Assembly (NCBI RefSeq): GCF_900110915.1
Contig: NZ_FOFG01000011.1
Location: 62,001 to 126,000, forward strand
DNA length: 64,000 nucleotides
Direction of reading: 5' to 3'
Origin: Faunimonas pinastri
GTDB taxonomy: Bacteria > Pseudomonadota > Alphaproteobacteria > Rhizobiales > Afifellaceae
Below are positions 16,686 to 24,719 of the stretch, one piece after another; the stretch's first letter is position 1; every line of letters starts with the position of its first letter. The notes below the pieces were generated by a model, which was not told the DNA's origin, searched no databases, and saw nothing but the letters and a program-made list of their open reading frames with translations. A program made the position numbers and the translations under genes.

Positions 16686-16927
16686 TTCTTCTTCCCCGTC
16701 GTGCGGAGCGTGGAAAGCGCGACCATGAACAGGAGCGGCAGGATCAGGCCGCCGATGACGATCTCGGAATAGGCCGCGTCCGGTGCCTGGAACGCCAGGA
16801 ATAGGAGGCCGAGCACCAGCCCGTTCGCGCCCATGGCGATCGCCTGCCGCCGTGGCTCGCGTGTCAACACCACGCCGAGGCTGGTGACGGCGAGGATCAG
16901 AAGAAGGATGGCGATCAGAACGGTCAT
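16682..16927 (-). CDS. MbhD-like (DUF4040) subunit of Mrp-type complex
   Basis: An 81-residue protein with three hydrophobic segments (LLLILAVTSLGVVLT, NGLVLGLLFLAFQAPDAA, GGLILPLLFMVALS) and the polar AYSEIVIGG motif. This is the DUF4040/MbhD domain that, in canonical Mrp, sits in the C-terminal part of MrpA. Here it is a separate gene. It overlaps mnhG at its start (ATGA) and the MbhE-MnhB gene at its end, so its translation is tightly coupled. Confidence 0.88.
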   Translation of the reverse strand: MTVLIAILLLILAVTSLGVVLTREPRRQAIAMGANGLVLGLLFLAFQAPDAAYSEIVIGGLILPLLFMVALSTLRTTGKKK

Positions 16928-17217
16928 GCCCGGTCCGTGCTTTCGTCGCGGATGCGCAGCATGCGTCCGATCGAATGGGTGAGGATGCCGCCGAGCACCA
17001 CGGATGCGGCGAAGAGGAGGACCTGCTTCAGCGAGAGGGCGGAGAACGGCTGGTGCAAGAGCACCGCGACCGTGATCAGGAAGCCGGGCGCGACCGTGGT
17101 GAAGGTCGCGGCATGCAGGCGGTCCTCGCTGGTCCTGAGCAGGACGAGGCCGGCGGTCCCGAGCCATGCCGAGACGACCGCCAGGCCGAGCAGGATATCG
17201 ATGAGGATCGCAGTCAC
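16924..17217 (-). CDS. mnhG: Mrp/Mnh antiporter subunit G
   Basis: A 97-residue MnhG/MrpG/PhaG subunit. The family motif GLVLLRTSEDRLHAATF, equivalent to the usual RxPDxYxRxHAAT segment, is near residue 30, followed by two hydrophobic segments. It starts with GTG at 17217, overlapping the mnhF stop by 4 bases, and ends in an ATGA overlap with the MbhD-like gene. It is a small scaffold subunit of the membrane complex. Confidence 0.9.
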   Translation of the reverse strand: MTAILIDILLGLAVVSAWLGTAGLVLLRTSEDRLHAATFTTVAPGFLITVAVLLHQPFSALSLKQVLLFAASVVLGGILTHSIGRMLRIRDESTDRA

Positions 17218-17474
17218 AGCCAGCGCTCCAGGAAATGCGAGTAGATCAGCGTGCCCGGATAGTTGACCAGTACCAGCGTCAGGCCAAGATCCAGGAAAGA
17301 GGGCTGGTCCAGCGCCACGGTCAGCAGAACCAGCATGAAGAGGGTGTTGCTCGTGCAGAACTGCGTGGCGACAAGCCGCCGGGTCGGGTCGCCACGCAGC
17401 GCCACGAAAGCGGAGAGCGCCAGCGGCGGCAGCAGGCCGAGGGCGGCGAGGAGCCAGGCGTTCAAACCGGCCAT
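17214..17474 (-). CDS. mnhF: Mrp/Mnh antiporter subunit F
   Basis: An 86-residue MnhF/MrpF subunit with three predicted membrane segments and the family pattern RGDPTRRLVATQFCTSN near residue 28, where most members have GPTxxDRVVALD. The last helix is FLDLGLTLVLVNYPGTLIYS. The start overlaps the end of mnhE by 13 bases. It belongs to the same transcript as the rest of the mnh genes. Confidence 0.88.
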   Translation of the reverse strand: MAGLNAWLLAALGLLPPLALSAFVALRGDPTRRLVATQFCTSNTLFMLVLLTVALDQPSFLDLGLTLVLVNYPGTLIYSHFLERWL

Positions 17475-17938
17475 TGCTCGTCCTCGCTTGCCGCTGCCGG
17501 CTGGAGTTGGTGGACGAGCAACTGCCCCGTCTCGAACCGCACGCCGGTAACGAACTGGTTCGGCGCGATGGAGACGTTGCCGACAACCAATGCCCGGCGC
17601 GTCCGCGATTCCGGGTTGCCGCCCCCGGTCCGGAACGGCATCTCGATCAGCCGGCCCGTACCGGAGGCGCCCGCGAGGCGGCGAAGCAGGAAAAGCCCGA
17701 CCTTGCGGCTGTCGGAAAACAGGGATCCGACCACGCGCGGCGCGAGCCTGATGCCCTGCCACCAGCCGTTTGCGAAGGGGCGGCCGGCCTTCACGATCGC
17801 CAGCCGAAGGAGCACGGCGAGGAGACCGCAGGCACAGGCGGCAACGCATTCGGAGACCGAGACCTTGCCGGCAAAAAGAAGGTAGAGCAGGGCGAAGGCG
17901 ACGAACGAAATTGCCACGGCTGGAACCTGCGAGCGCAT
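17462..17938 (-). CDS. mnhE: Mrp/Mnh antiporter subunit E
   Basis: A 158-residue MnhE/MrpE subunit: two N-terminal hydrophobic helices, then a soluble domain with SRKVGLFLLRRL and the family pattern RRALVVGNVSIAPNQFVTG near residue 115. It is the first gene of the seven-gene operon E-F-G-MbhD-MbhE/B-C-D. The ATG at 17938 is chosen because the first membrane helix follows directly; an in-frame GTG lies 27 bases upstream. The 128-base gap to the TetR gene upstream on the same strand probably holds the operon promoter. Confidence 0.9.
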   Translation of the reverse strand: MRSQVPAVAISFVAFALLYLLFAGKVSVSECVAACACGLLAVLLRLAIVKAGRPFANGWWQGIRLAPRVVGSLFSDSRKVGLFLLRRLAGASGTGRLIEMPFRTGGGNPESRTRRALVVGNVSIAPNQFVTGVRFETGQLLVHQLQPAAASEDEQWPV

Positions 17939-18066
17939 ATCGCCCTGATCCGTGCTGCCTGCCACCCCGACTTCCCTCCAGATCGCCGCGCCGGCAGACC
18001 GGCGTACTTCACCATTGGACTCACAACGCACGCATGTTGCTTCCGCTCCGGGCGGCCGGGAAATTA

Positions 18067-18741
18067 TCAGGACGCCTTCGCCTCCGCCTGCTGGCCGAAG
18101 ATCAGGTCGAGATAGGCTTCGAACACGTCGCCGACGTCTAGCGGCTCGGCCTGGAGGAAAAGGTTGTTCCAGAGCGCCGAGAGCACCGCCGGCGCGACCA
18201 GCAAAATCGGAATGCGGCTCAGCGCGCCGGAACGGATCTCCCCGCGCCGCTCCGCACGCCTGGCGAAGACGCGAACGAGCCGCAGGACCGGTTCGATGGC
18301 GACCTGCCGGTAGGTTTCCGCCAGTTCCGGAAAGCGGGTGCCCTCCGACATGATGAGGCGCAGGACGGCGAACCGTCCGCTTGCCTGCAGGTGCCTGAGG
18401 ACGGGCGGCACGGTGCGCATCAGGAAATCGCGGGTAGGCTCGTCGCGTCCCGGCCGCCCCATCGCGCGGCCGGCAACGGTCTCCGCCATGAACCCGCGGA
18501 GCACCTCGGCGAACAGCGCCGTCTTGTCGGTGAAGTAGCGGTAGGTCGTGCCCTTGGCGAGCCCGGCTCGCGCCGCCACGTCGCTCATCCGCGTTTCCGA
18601 AAATCCCTGCTCCAGAAACGCCTCCAGCGCCGCGCGCGCCAGCAGGCGCCGCGTCGCTTCGGTCTTGGCGAGGTTGGGCCCGCGTTTGCGGGACTGGCCT
18701 CGTGCTGCCCCGGCGGGAATCTGCTGGTCGGCATCCTTCAT
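18067..18741 (-). CDS. TetR-family transcriptional regulator
   Basis: A 224-residue TetR regulator. The DNA-binding domain (residues 25-75) has ALEAFLEQGFSETRMSDVAARAGLAKGTTYRYF, given here only as its shape: helix-turn-helix ending in TTYRYFTDK. The C-terminal ligand domain is helical and diverse. The frame is open to 18810, but that start would place the first codon inside a palindrome, so 18741 is preferred. It is divergent from the FAD monooxygenase, with the palindrome between them, so it most likely represses that gene and itself. The mnh operon lies downstream on the same strand. Confidence 0.9.
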   Translation of the reverse strand: MKDADQQIPAGAARGQSRKRGPNLAKTEATRRLLARAALEAFLEQGFSETRMSDVAARAGLAKGTTYRYFTDKTALFAEVLRGFMAETVAGRAMGRPGRDEPTRDFLMRTVPPVLRHLQASGRFAVLRLIMSEGTRFPELAETYRQVAIEPVLRLVRVFARRAERRGEIRSGALSRIPILLVAPAVLSALWNNLFLQAEPLDVGDVFEAYLDLIFGQQAEAKAS

Positions 18742-18794
18742 CGCGCGAGGATAGCAGATGCCGCGGCACGGGAGGAACGCTCTCCTTGATAAAA

Positions 18795-18810
18795 ATGACC
18801 GCGTGGTCAT
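18795..18810. promoter_or_regulatory. TetR-type operator palindrome
   Basis: ATGACC-GCGT-GGTCAT is a perfect 16-bp inverted repeat between the divergent TetR and FAD monooxygenase genes, 24 bases before the monooxygenase start. Its length and symmetry fit a TetR-family dimer site. Binding here would block both promoters. Confidence 0.65.
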
Positions 18811-18834
18811 ATTAAGGGAAGAGTGGAGGACGGC

Positions 18835-20508
18835 ATGAGCGTTGACCGGAGCGAAGGCGATGCGTGCGAGGTGCTTGTGGTGGGTGCCGGCCCGACCGGC
18901 CTCATGGCGGCAAGCCTCCTGAAGCGGCGGGGCATCGACGTCCGCATCGTAGACAGCCGTGCCGAGCCCTCCCGGGAGTCGCGCGCCTTCGCATTATCGG
19001 CACGCTCGCTGGAGCTGTTCGCCAGCCTGGAGCTGGCCGAGAAGCTGTTCGACGAGGGCGTGATCAACAGTTCGGTCGAACTGTTCATTTCCGGCAAGCG
19101 CGTGGGCGGGCTGGATTTCGACCGAACGCATGCCGAAGACACGCCGTTCTCCTTTATCCTGATGATACCGCAGGCGCGGACGGAGGCGGTGCTGATCGAG
19201 GCCCTCGGCGAGGCTGGTCTTGAGGTGGAGCGCGGGCTGGAGGTCACCGGTTTCGAGCAGGATGCCGACATGGTCCGCGTCCATGCGAAGGGATCGGGCG
19301 GCGAGGCGAAGACGCTCCGCGCGGCCTTTGTGATCGGCGCCGATGGCGCCCACAGCATCGTCCGTCACACGCTGGGCCTGTCCTTCGAAGGCGCGAAATA
19401 TCCGCAGAGCTTCCTGCTCGGCGATGTCGAGGTGGACTGGGCTCTCGATCACGACCGGTTCCGCGTCTTCATGCATGGCGAACGGATCGGACTTTTCTTC
19501 CCGCTCAAGGGCTCCCGGCTCTCGCGCGTGATGACGACGGACCTGAGCGCCCCTCCCGCCAGCGACGATCCGGCGGTGGCAAGTGCGCTGGATCTTGGCG
19601 AGCTGGCCGCAAGCTTCGCCCAGGCCACGTCGCTGCAGGTGAGGCTGAAGAACGCTGCGTGGCTGACGCGCTTCCGCACCCATCACCGGGGCGTCGACCG
19701 GTATCGGGAAGGACGCGTGTTCGTCGCCGGGGATGCCGGGCACATCCATTCCCCGGCGGGCGGGCAGGGCATGAACACGGGGCTGCAGGATGCCGCCAAC
19801 CTTGCCTGGAAGCTCGCCGCCATGATCCGCGACGGGGCGGAGGACGCGCTGCTCGACACCTACGGGAGCGAACGCCTGCCGGTGGCGAAGGAAGTGCTGC
19901 GCTTCACCGACGAACTCTTCACGACGGTCGCCGGGCAGAGCGGCTGGCGCGCGCGGCTTCGCGACCTGCTGGCGCCTGCGATCCTCGGGCCTGCCACGAG
20001 CCTCGATTTCATCCAGGGCAAGGCGTTCCGGAAGTTCGCCCAGATCGATATCGCTTATCCCGCAGGCCGCTTCGTCGGACAGGGTGAGGCGGACGGGCAA
20101 ACAACGGGCCCGGGTCCCGGGAAGAGGGCTCCGAACGCGCAACTCTCCCGCCATCAGGACGTGTTCGATCTCCTCGCCGGCTATAGCTTCCACGTACTGG
20201 CGCTGTCCCGCAAGCGCCTGGACGAGGCGGAGGCTTCCGCGATCAAGCGCGGCATGACGGCTCTCGGCGCGGCCGGTGTGGAGACGCACGTCGTCGCCAG
20301 ACTGGCCTCCGGACGCTGCGAGGGCATCCATGTTCCGGAGCGGGCTGACGTTTTCGAGCGCTATGGACTGGAAACCGAGGAAGCGCAGGCGGTGCTGCTG
20401 ATCCGTCCCGACGGCTACGTCGCGTGGCGAGGCGAGGGGCTCGACCTCGAGAGCTGCCGGGCCTTCCTCGGCCGCTTTCGGGTGGCAGCCATGATCGGGG
20501 CAGAGTGA
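18835..20508 (+). CDS. FAD-dependent aromatic monooxygenase (PheA/TfdB/MhpA-like)
   Basis: A 557-residue class A flavoprotein hydroxylase, full length. It has the dinucleotide fold GAGPTG at residues 17-22, the DG motif GADGAHSIVR near residue 170 and the FAD ribityl motif VFVAGDAGHIHSPAGGQG near residue 295. The C-terminal 150 residues have the thioredoxin-like fold of phenol hydroxylases. It likely hydroxylates a phenolic or polyketide-like substrate with NAD(P)H and oxygen. The start at 18835 has GGAGG 7 bases upstream; an earlier in-frame ATG at 18823 is less well placed. Divergent TetR gene and palindrome imply induction by the substrate. Confidence 0.9.
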   Translation: MSVDRSEGDACEVLVVGAGPTGLMAASLLKRRGIDVRIVDSRAEPSRESRAFALSARSLELFASLELAEKLFDEGVINSSVELFISGKRVGGLDFDRTHAEDTPFSFILMIPQARTEAVLIEALGEAGLEVERGLEVTGFEQDADMVRVHAKGSGGEAKTLRAAFVIGADGAHSIVRHTLGLSFEGAKYPQSFLLGDVEVDWALDHDRFRVFMHGERIGLFFPLKGSRLSRVMTTDLSAPPASDDPAVASALDLGELAASFAQATSLQVRLKNAAWLTRFRTHHRGVDRYREGRVFVAGDAGHIHSPAGGQGMNTGLQDAANLAWKLAAMIRDGAEDALLDTYGSERLPVAKEVLRFTDELFTTVAGQSGWRARLRDLLAPAILGPATSLDFIQGKAFRKFAQIDIAYPAGRFVGQGEADGQTTGPGPGKRAPNAQLSRHQDVFDLLAGYSFHVLALSRKRLDEAEASAIKRGMTALGAAGVETHVVARLASGRCEGIHVPERADVFERYGLETEEAQAVLLIRPDGYVAWRGEGLDLESCRAFLGRFRVAAMIGAE

Positions 20509-20651
20509 CGGCGATGGAGCCATCGCGGATGGCCTGAGCGCCCTCGGGGCCAGACGATCTTCCGCAGTGTAGAATCCCGGTCGATGCGTCTGGCGGGGCG
20601 AGTTATGCGGAAAAGTCGGTGGCCCGCATTCGGCCCACCGACCGTCCTGAA

Positions 20652-22004
20652 CTATTGGGCGGGGGTAACCCGCCAGACGGTGTTGCCGACATCGTCCGCG
20701 ATCAACAGCGCGCCGGTCTTGTCGATGGCCAACCCGACGGGCCGGCCGCGTGCCTGTTCCTGCTGGTCGAGAAAGCCGGTGACGACATCCTCGGCCTTGC
20801 CGCTTGGCTTGCCGTCCTTGAAAGGTACGTAGACGACCTTGTAGCCGTTGAAGCGATCGCGATCCCAGCTGCCGTGCTCGCCGACGAAGGCCCCGCCGCG
20901 ATATTTCTCCGGCAGGCTGTTGCCGGTGTAGAAGGTCATGCCGAGCGGCGCGACGTGCGAACTCAGCGCGTAATCCGGGACGATCGCCTTGGCGACGAGA
21001 TCCGGGCGCTGCGGATGCACTCGGGGATCGAGGTGCTGGCCGTAATAGCTGTAGGGCCAGCCATAGAAGCCGCCGTCCTTCACCGAGGTCACGTAATCCG
21101 GCACGAGGTTCGGGCCGAGCTCGTCCCGCTCGTTGATGACCGCCCAGAGCGCGCCTGTCTGGGGTTCCCAGCTCAGCCCGTTGGGATTGCGAAGCCCGCT
21201 TGCGAAGATGCGCCAGCGGCCCGTGGCGCGATCCACCTCCCAGACGGCCGCGCGGTCCTTCTCCGCCTGCATCCCGTTCTCGGTGATGTTGCTGTTGGAG
21301 CCGACGCCCACATAGAGCAGGGACCCGTCCGGGCTGGCGACCAGGCTCTTGGTCCAGTGATGGTCGATCGGGCCGCCCGGCAGCGGCGTCAGCGGAGTAC
21401 CGGGGCCGGTGATCTTGGTGTCGCCGGTATTGTAGGGATACCGGACGATGGAATCGGTGTTGGCGACGTAGAGGTCTGAACCGACCAGAGCCACGCCGAA
21501 GGGCGAGGTCAGGTGATCGAGGAAGACGCTCTGCGTTTCCGGCTTGCCGTCGCCATCGGCATCGCGGACGAGGGTGATCCGGTTGCTCTCGCCGCCGCCA
21601 CCGCCGCCCCCACCGGACGTGACCAGCGATTCAACCCAGCCCATCACAAGGTCCTTGGGACGCTTGATCGGTTCCACGCCGGGCGACTTCGATTCCACGA
21701 CGAGGACGTCGCCGTTCGGCAGGGTGTAGACGGAGCGGGGATGCTGCAACCCCGTCGCCAGCGCCTGGATCTTCAGGCCCGGCGCGACGGTGGGGGTCTC
21801 ACCCTGTTTCCAGCCGACCACCTTGGCCAGATGCATGGGCGGGAAGAGATATTGCTGAGGGTCGGGCAGCGTCGGATTGGGGCCGACCTGTGTCTGCGGA
21901 TCGAACGTGTCCGCGGCCTGGGCGACGATGCTGGCGGTGGAGGAGAGCAGGAGCGCAAGACCGAGAGCGCTTCCCACCCGCTTGATATTCACGGGCGTCT
22001 TCAT
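20652..22004 (-). CDS. L-sorbosone dehydrogenase-like (PQQ-type) beta-propeller protein
   Basis: A 450-residue exported protein with a signal peptide ending near residue 32 (ASIVAQA). The mature part is a six-bladed beta-propeller of the soluble glucose/sorbosone dehydrogenase family: LPNGDVLVVES, DLYVANTDSIVRYPY, LRNPNGLSWEPQTGALWAV and VGEHGSWDRD. Such enzymes oxidise sugars in the periplasm using PQQ. A run of eight glycines near residue 130 makes a flexible loop not usual in the family. Its start overlaps the end of the DUF2231 gene by 4 bases, which suggests that the membrane protein is its partner, possibly for electron transfer. Confidence 0.88.
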   Translation of the reverse strand: MKTPVNIKRVGSALGLALLLSSTASIVAQAADTFDPQTQVGPNPTLPDPQQYLFPPMHLAKVVGWKQGETPTVAPGLKIQALATGLQHPRSVYTLPNGDVLVVESKSPGVEPIKRPKDLVMGWVESLVTSGGGGGGGGESNRITLVRDADGDGKPETQSVFLDHLTSPFGVALVGSDLYVANTDSIVRYPYNTGDTKITGPGTPLTPLPGGPIDHHWTKSLVASPDGSLLYVGVGSNSNITENGMQAEKDRAAVWEVDRATGRWRIFASGLRNPNGLSWEPQTGALWAVINERDELGPNLVPDYVTSVKDGGFYGWPYSYYGQHLDPRVHPQRPDLVAKAIVPDYALSSHVAPLGMTFYTGNSLPEKYRGGAFVGEHGSWDRDRFNGYKVVYVPFKDGKPSGKAEDVVTGFLDQQEQARGRPVGLAIDKTGALLIADDVGNTVWRVTPAQ

Positions 22005-22462
22005 GCTTCGAACTCCCTCAGGCGATCGCGATAGACCAGCGGCCGGGGGCGCCAGGTCATGATGAGGGCGATGGCGGCGATCACGGCCGTGACCGCGGAC
22101 AGCGCGAGGCCCCACGGCATGACCGATGTCCAGGCGTCGTGCGTATGCTCCAGCATGTTCAGCGTCGCCAACGCGATGACGACGAGGTTGGCGAGCACGT
22201 AAAGCCACGAGACGGGACCGGTTCGTCGGCGGCGCGTGACGAGAAAGTCGATCACGCCGATGATTCCTACGATCCATGCGAGGATCGCGCCGGCTGAGAC
22301 GAGCCAGGCGGAAAAGTCGGCCCATGTCATCTCCGCCGATTTCCAGTAGGCGAGATCGGTCAGCAGAGCGCCGATCAGGCAGGTGGCTGGAATGGGCAGT
22401 AGCAAGGAGTGAAGCGGCGGCCGGGTGAAACGGACCGCGGAAAGGGAATCGTCAGCTAGCAT
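22001..22462 (-). CDS. DUF2231-type membrane protein
   Basis: A 153-residue inner membrane protein with four hydrophobic segments (PPLHSLLLPIPATCLIGAL, AGAILAWIVGIIGVIDFL, WLYVLANLVVIALATLNML, LALSAVTAVIAAIALIMTW). The histidines in PPLHS and MLEHTHD sit where DUF2231 proteins have conserved histidines that may bind haem. It is the first gene of a two-gene unit with the sorbosone dehydrogenase-like protein. The ATG at 22462 is preferred; an in-frame GTG at 22495 is possible. Confidence 0.8.
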   Translation of the reverse strand: MLADDSLSAVRFTRPPLHSLLLPIPATCLIGALLTDLAYWKSAEMTWADFSAWLVSAGAILAWIVGIIGVIDFLVTRRRRTGPVSWLYVLANLVVIALATLNMLEHTHDAWTSVMPWGLALSAVTAVIAAIALIMTWRPRPLVYRDRLREFEA

Positions 22463-22848
22463 GGAACCGTCCCCGGCGCCGGGTTGGCCCGGCACTCACG
22501 CAACAGTCTCTCGGCCAAGAGAGTTCCACGCGGTTTTCGTGAGGGTTTGCTGCAACGCCGAAGAGCGGGCGCAATCGTTTCGGCAAAGCAGGCGGCACTC
22601 GCCGGTCTTCCCGTAGAAAACATTCGATAGAGCCGTCGATCGGCAAAGCAGTCACGTCAGGACCGCATCTGCCACGCCCTCCGGTGCGCGCTTTTGTCGT
22701 GGCATCGGGGCCGTTCAAGTCGAGCAAACCACCGTTCGCAGTCTTGCGCAGAGAAAAAGCCGGGCTACACTGACCGACATCGCCCCCCGCGAGAGCGAGA
22801 GAAGGGCGCGACGGAGAGTAACGATCCGTCATCTCGGGAGGAAAGTGC
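22463..22848. other. 386-base gap with a possible sigma70-like promoter
   Basis: No gene is supported here on either strand; the open frames run against the coding direction of nothing recognisable. A possible promoter for the downstream binding protein gene is TTGCGC (22744-22749), a 16-base spacer and TACACT (22766-22771), about 80 bases before that gene. A GGGAGGAAAG ribosome binding site lies just before 22849. Confidence 0.35.
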
Positions 22849-23847
22849 ATGCTGAAAGAAGTATGCGCCGGTGCCGCTGTCGCGGCCGGCGTTCTCATCG
22901 CGACTCTGCTTGGCGGAACTGCACAGGCGGCCGACATGAGCTGTCAGGGCAAGAACTTCGTGTTCTTTCCCGGCGGTTCGGAAGGCGATTCCTTCGCCTC
23001 CATCGTTTATAACGGTGCAGCCCTCGCGGCCCAGCAGACCGGTTGCCACGTCGAATATGTCTGGTCGGACTGGAACCCGGAACTGATCGTCCAGCAGTTC
23101 TCGCAGGCGATCGGCCGCAGCCCGACCGGCATCGCGGTCATGGGGCATCCCGGCGATGCGGCGCTCGATCCGCTGATCGACCGCGCCCGCAAGCAGGGCA
23201 TCCTCGTGACCACCCAGAACGTCGACCTGCCGAAGGCGGAGGAAAAGTACAAAGGGCAGGGCTTCGGCTATGTCGGCGCAAAGAATTATTCCGCCGGCGA
23301 GAATCTCGGCGACGCGGCGGTCAAGACCTGCGGGCTGAAGCAGGGCGACACGGCTTTCGTCTGGGGCCTGCTTGGGCAGGAAGCGCGGGGCCTGCGCACC
23401 AAGGGCGTGATCGACGCCTTCAAGAAAAGCGGCGTCGACGTGAAATACCTTGAGATCGCCGACAACATCAACAAGGACGCCGCGCAGGGCATCCCGATCT
23501 TCGCCTCGTTCATGGCCGCCAATCCCAGCATCAAGGCGGTCGTCACCGACCACGGCGCCCTGACGGCGATGCTGCCGTCCTATCTGAAGGCCGCCGGCAA
23601 GAAGCCGGGCGAAGTCTGCGGCACGGGCTTCGACCTGTCCGCGGCGACCTCGCAGGGCATCAAGGACGGCTACATCACCGCCGTGCTGGACCAGCAGCCG
23701 TTCCTGCAGGGCTATCTCTCGATCATCCAGCTCTACCTGACGTCGAAGTTCGGCTTCGCCGGCATGGATATCGATACGGGCGCGGCCATCATCGACAAGT
23801 CCAACATCGATGCCGTGGCACCGCTCACCACGGATGCGATCCGCTGA
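22849..23847 (+). CDS. sugar ABC transporter substrate-binding protein (CUT2)
   Basis: A 332-residue periplasmic binding protein with a signal peptide (cleavage near residue 26, QAADM). The mature protein is a type I sugar-binding fold: FFPGGSEGDSFASIVYNGA near the start, SPTGIAVMGHPGDAA, LVTTQNVDLP, and GTGFDLSAATSQGI near residue 265. It captures a sugar or sugar-like compound for the ATPase and permease encoded next. It resembles RbsB/XylF-like proteins, but the ligand is unknown. A 9-bp hairpin follows the stop codon. Confidence 0.9.
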   Translation: MLKEVCAGAAVAAGVLIATLLGGTAQAADMSCQGKNFVFFPGGSEGDSFASIVYNGAALAAQQTGCHVEYVWSDWNPELIVQQFSQAIGRSPTGIAVMGHPGDAALDPLIDRARKQGILVTTQNVDLPKAEEKYKGQGFGYVGAKNYSAGENLGDAAVKTCGLKQGDTAFVWGLLGQEARGLRTKGVIDAFKKSGVDVKYLEIADNINKDAAQGIPIFASFMAANPSIKAVVTDHGALTAMLPSYLKAAGKKPGEVCGTGFDLSAATSQGIKDGYITAVLDQQPFLQGYLSIIQLYLTSKFGFAGMDIDTGAAIIDKSNIDAVAPLTTDAIR

Positions 23848-23879
23848 ACCGGCCTCCGTCCGGCTTCCGCCGGACCATC

Positions 23880-23903
23880 GCGGGCCCGCTTGTTCGGGCC
23901 CGC
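23880..23903 (+). terminator. intercistronic hairpin after the second sugar-binding protein gene
   Basis: GCGGGCCCG (23880-23888) and CGGGCCCGC (23895-23903) form a perfect stem with loop CTTGTT, with no T run after it. Its position between the binding protein and ATPase genes repeats the arrangement after ytfQ and fits mRNA protection or attenuation. Confidence 0.55.
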
Positions 23904-23929
23904 AGGATTTCGGCATTCCGGGAGACGTC

Positions 23930-24712
23930 ATGACACTGGGAACTGAAGGCGAAGGCCCGCTGCTGGAACTGAAGAACGTCCACATGTCCTTCGGGCGGGT
24001 GGATGTTCTGAAAGGGATCGACCTGACGATCCGGCGCGGTGAGGTGGTGGCGCTGGTGGGCGACAATGGTGCCGGCAAATCCACCATGATCAAGGTCATC
24101 ACCGGCGTGCACAGGCCGACCGCCGGCCACGTCGCCATTCGCGGCGAGCGGGTCAACATGACCTCTGTGCAGGATTCCCGCCAGCGCGGCATCGAGACCG
24201 TCTATCAGGAACGCGCGCTGGCCGGCCAGCAGGAGATCTGGCGCAACGTCTTCGCCGGGCGGGAGATCCGCAACGCGCTGGGCTTCATGAACGTGAAGAA
24301 GCAGCGCTCGGAAACGGAGAAGCTGCTGCGCACCCGGATGGGCTTCACCTCCCGGGCAATTACCGCGGACAGCGAGGTGCAGGGGCTTTCCGGCGGCGAG
24401 AAGCAGGGCGTCGCCATTGCCCGAGCGCTGTATTTCGAGGCGGACCTCATCATCCTGGACGAGCCGACCATGGGGCTCAGCCTCAAGGAAACGGACAAGG
24501 TGCTGGACTTCGTGCGTGCCATCAAGGCGCAGCGGAAGTCGGTGATCCTGATCGACCACAACATCCTGCACGTCTACTCCGTCGCCGACCGCTTCGTGAT
24601 CCTGGATCGGGGGCAGGTCGTCGGCGAATTCACCAAGGACCAGATCTCGCGCGAGGATCTGATCGAAACCATGGTCCGGCTGCATCAGACCGGTCAGCTC
24701 GAACTGCATTGA
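23930..24712 (+). CDS. sugar ABC transporter ATP-binding protein, single domain
   Basis: A 260-residue ABC ATPase with one nucleotide-binding domain: Walker A GDNGAGKST near residue 45, Q-loop YQERALAGQQ, signature LSGGEKQGVAIARAL and Walker B LIILDEPTMGLS. CUT2 importers normally have a tandem 500-residue ATPase; this one is half size and must act as a dimer, as in the smaller FrcA-like ATPases of alphaproteobacteria. The frame is open 120 bases upstream but the start at 23930 lies after GGGAGA and begins the homology. It is 7 bases from the permease gene. Confidence 0.92.
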   Translation: MTLGTEGEGPLLELKNVHMSFGRVDVLKGIDLTIRRGEVVALVGDNGAGKSTMIKVITGVHRPTAGHVAIRGERVNMTSVQDSRQRGIETVYQERALAGQQEIWRNVFAGREIRNALGFMNVKKQRSETEKLLRTRMGFTSRAITADSEVQGLSGGEKQGVAIARALYFEADLIILDEPTMGLSLKETDKVLDFVRAIKAQRKSVILIDHNILHVYSVADRFVILDRGQVVGEFTKDQISREDLIETMVRLHQTGQLELH

Positions 24713-24719
24713 GGCCGTC

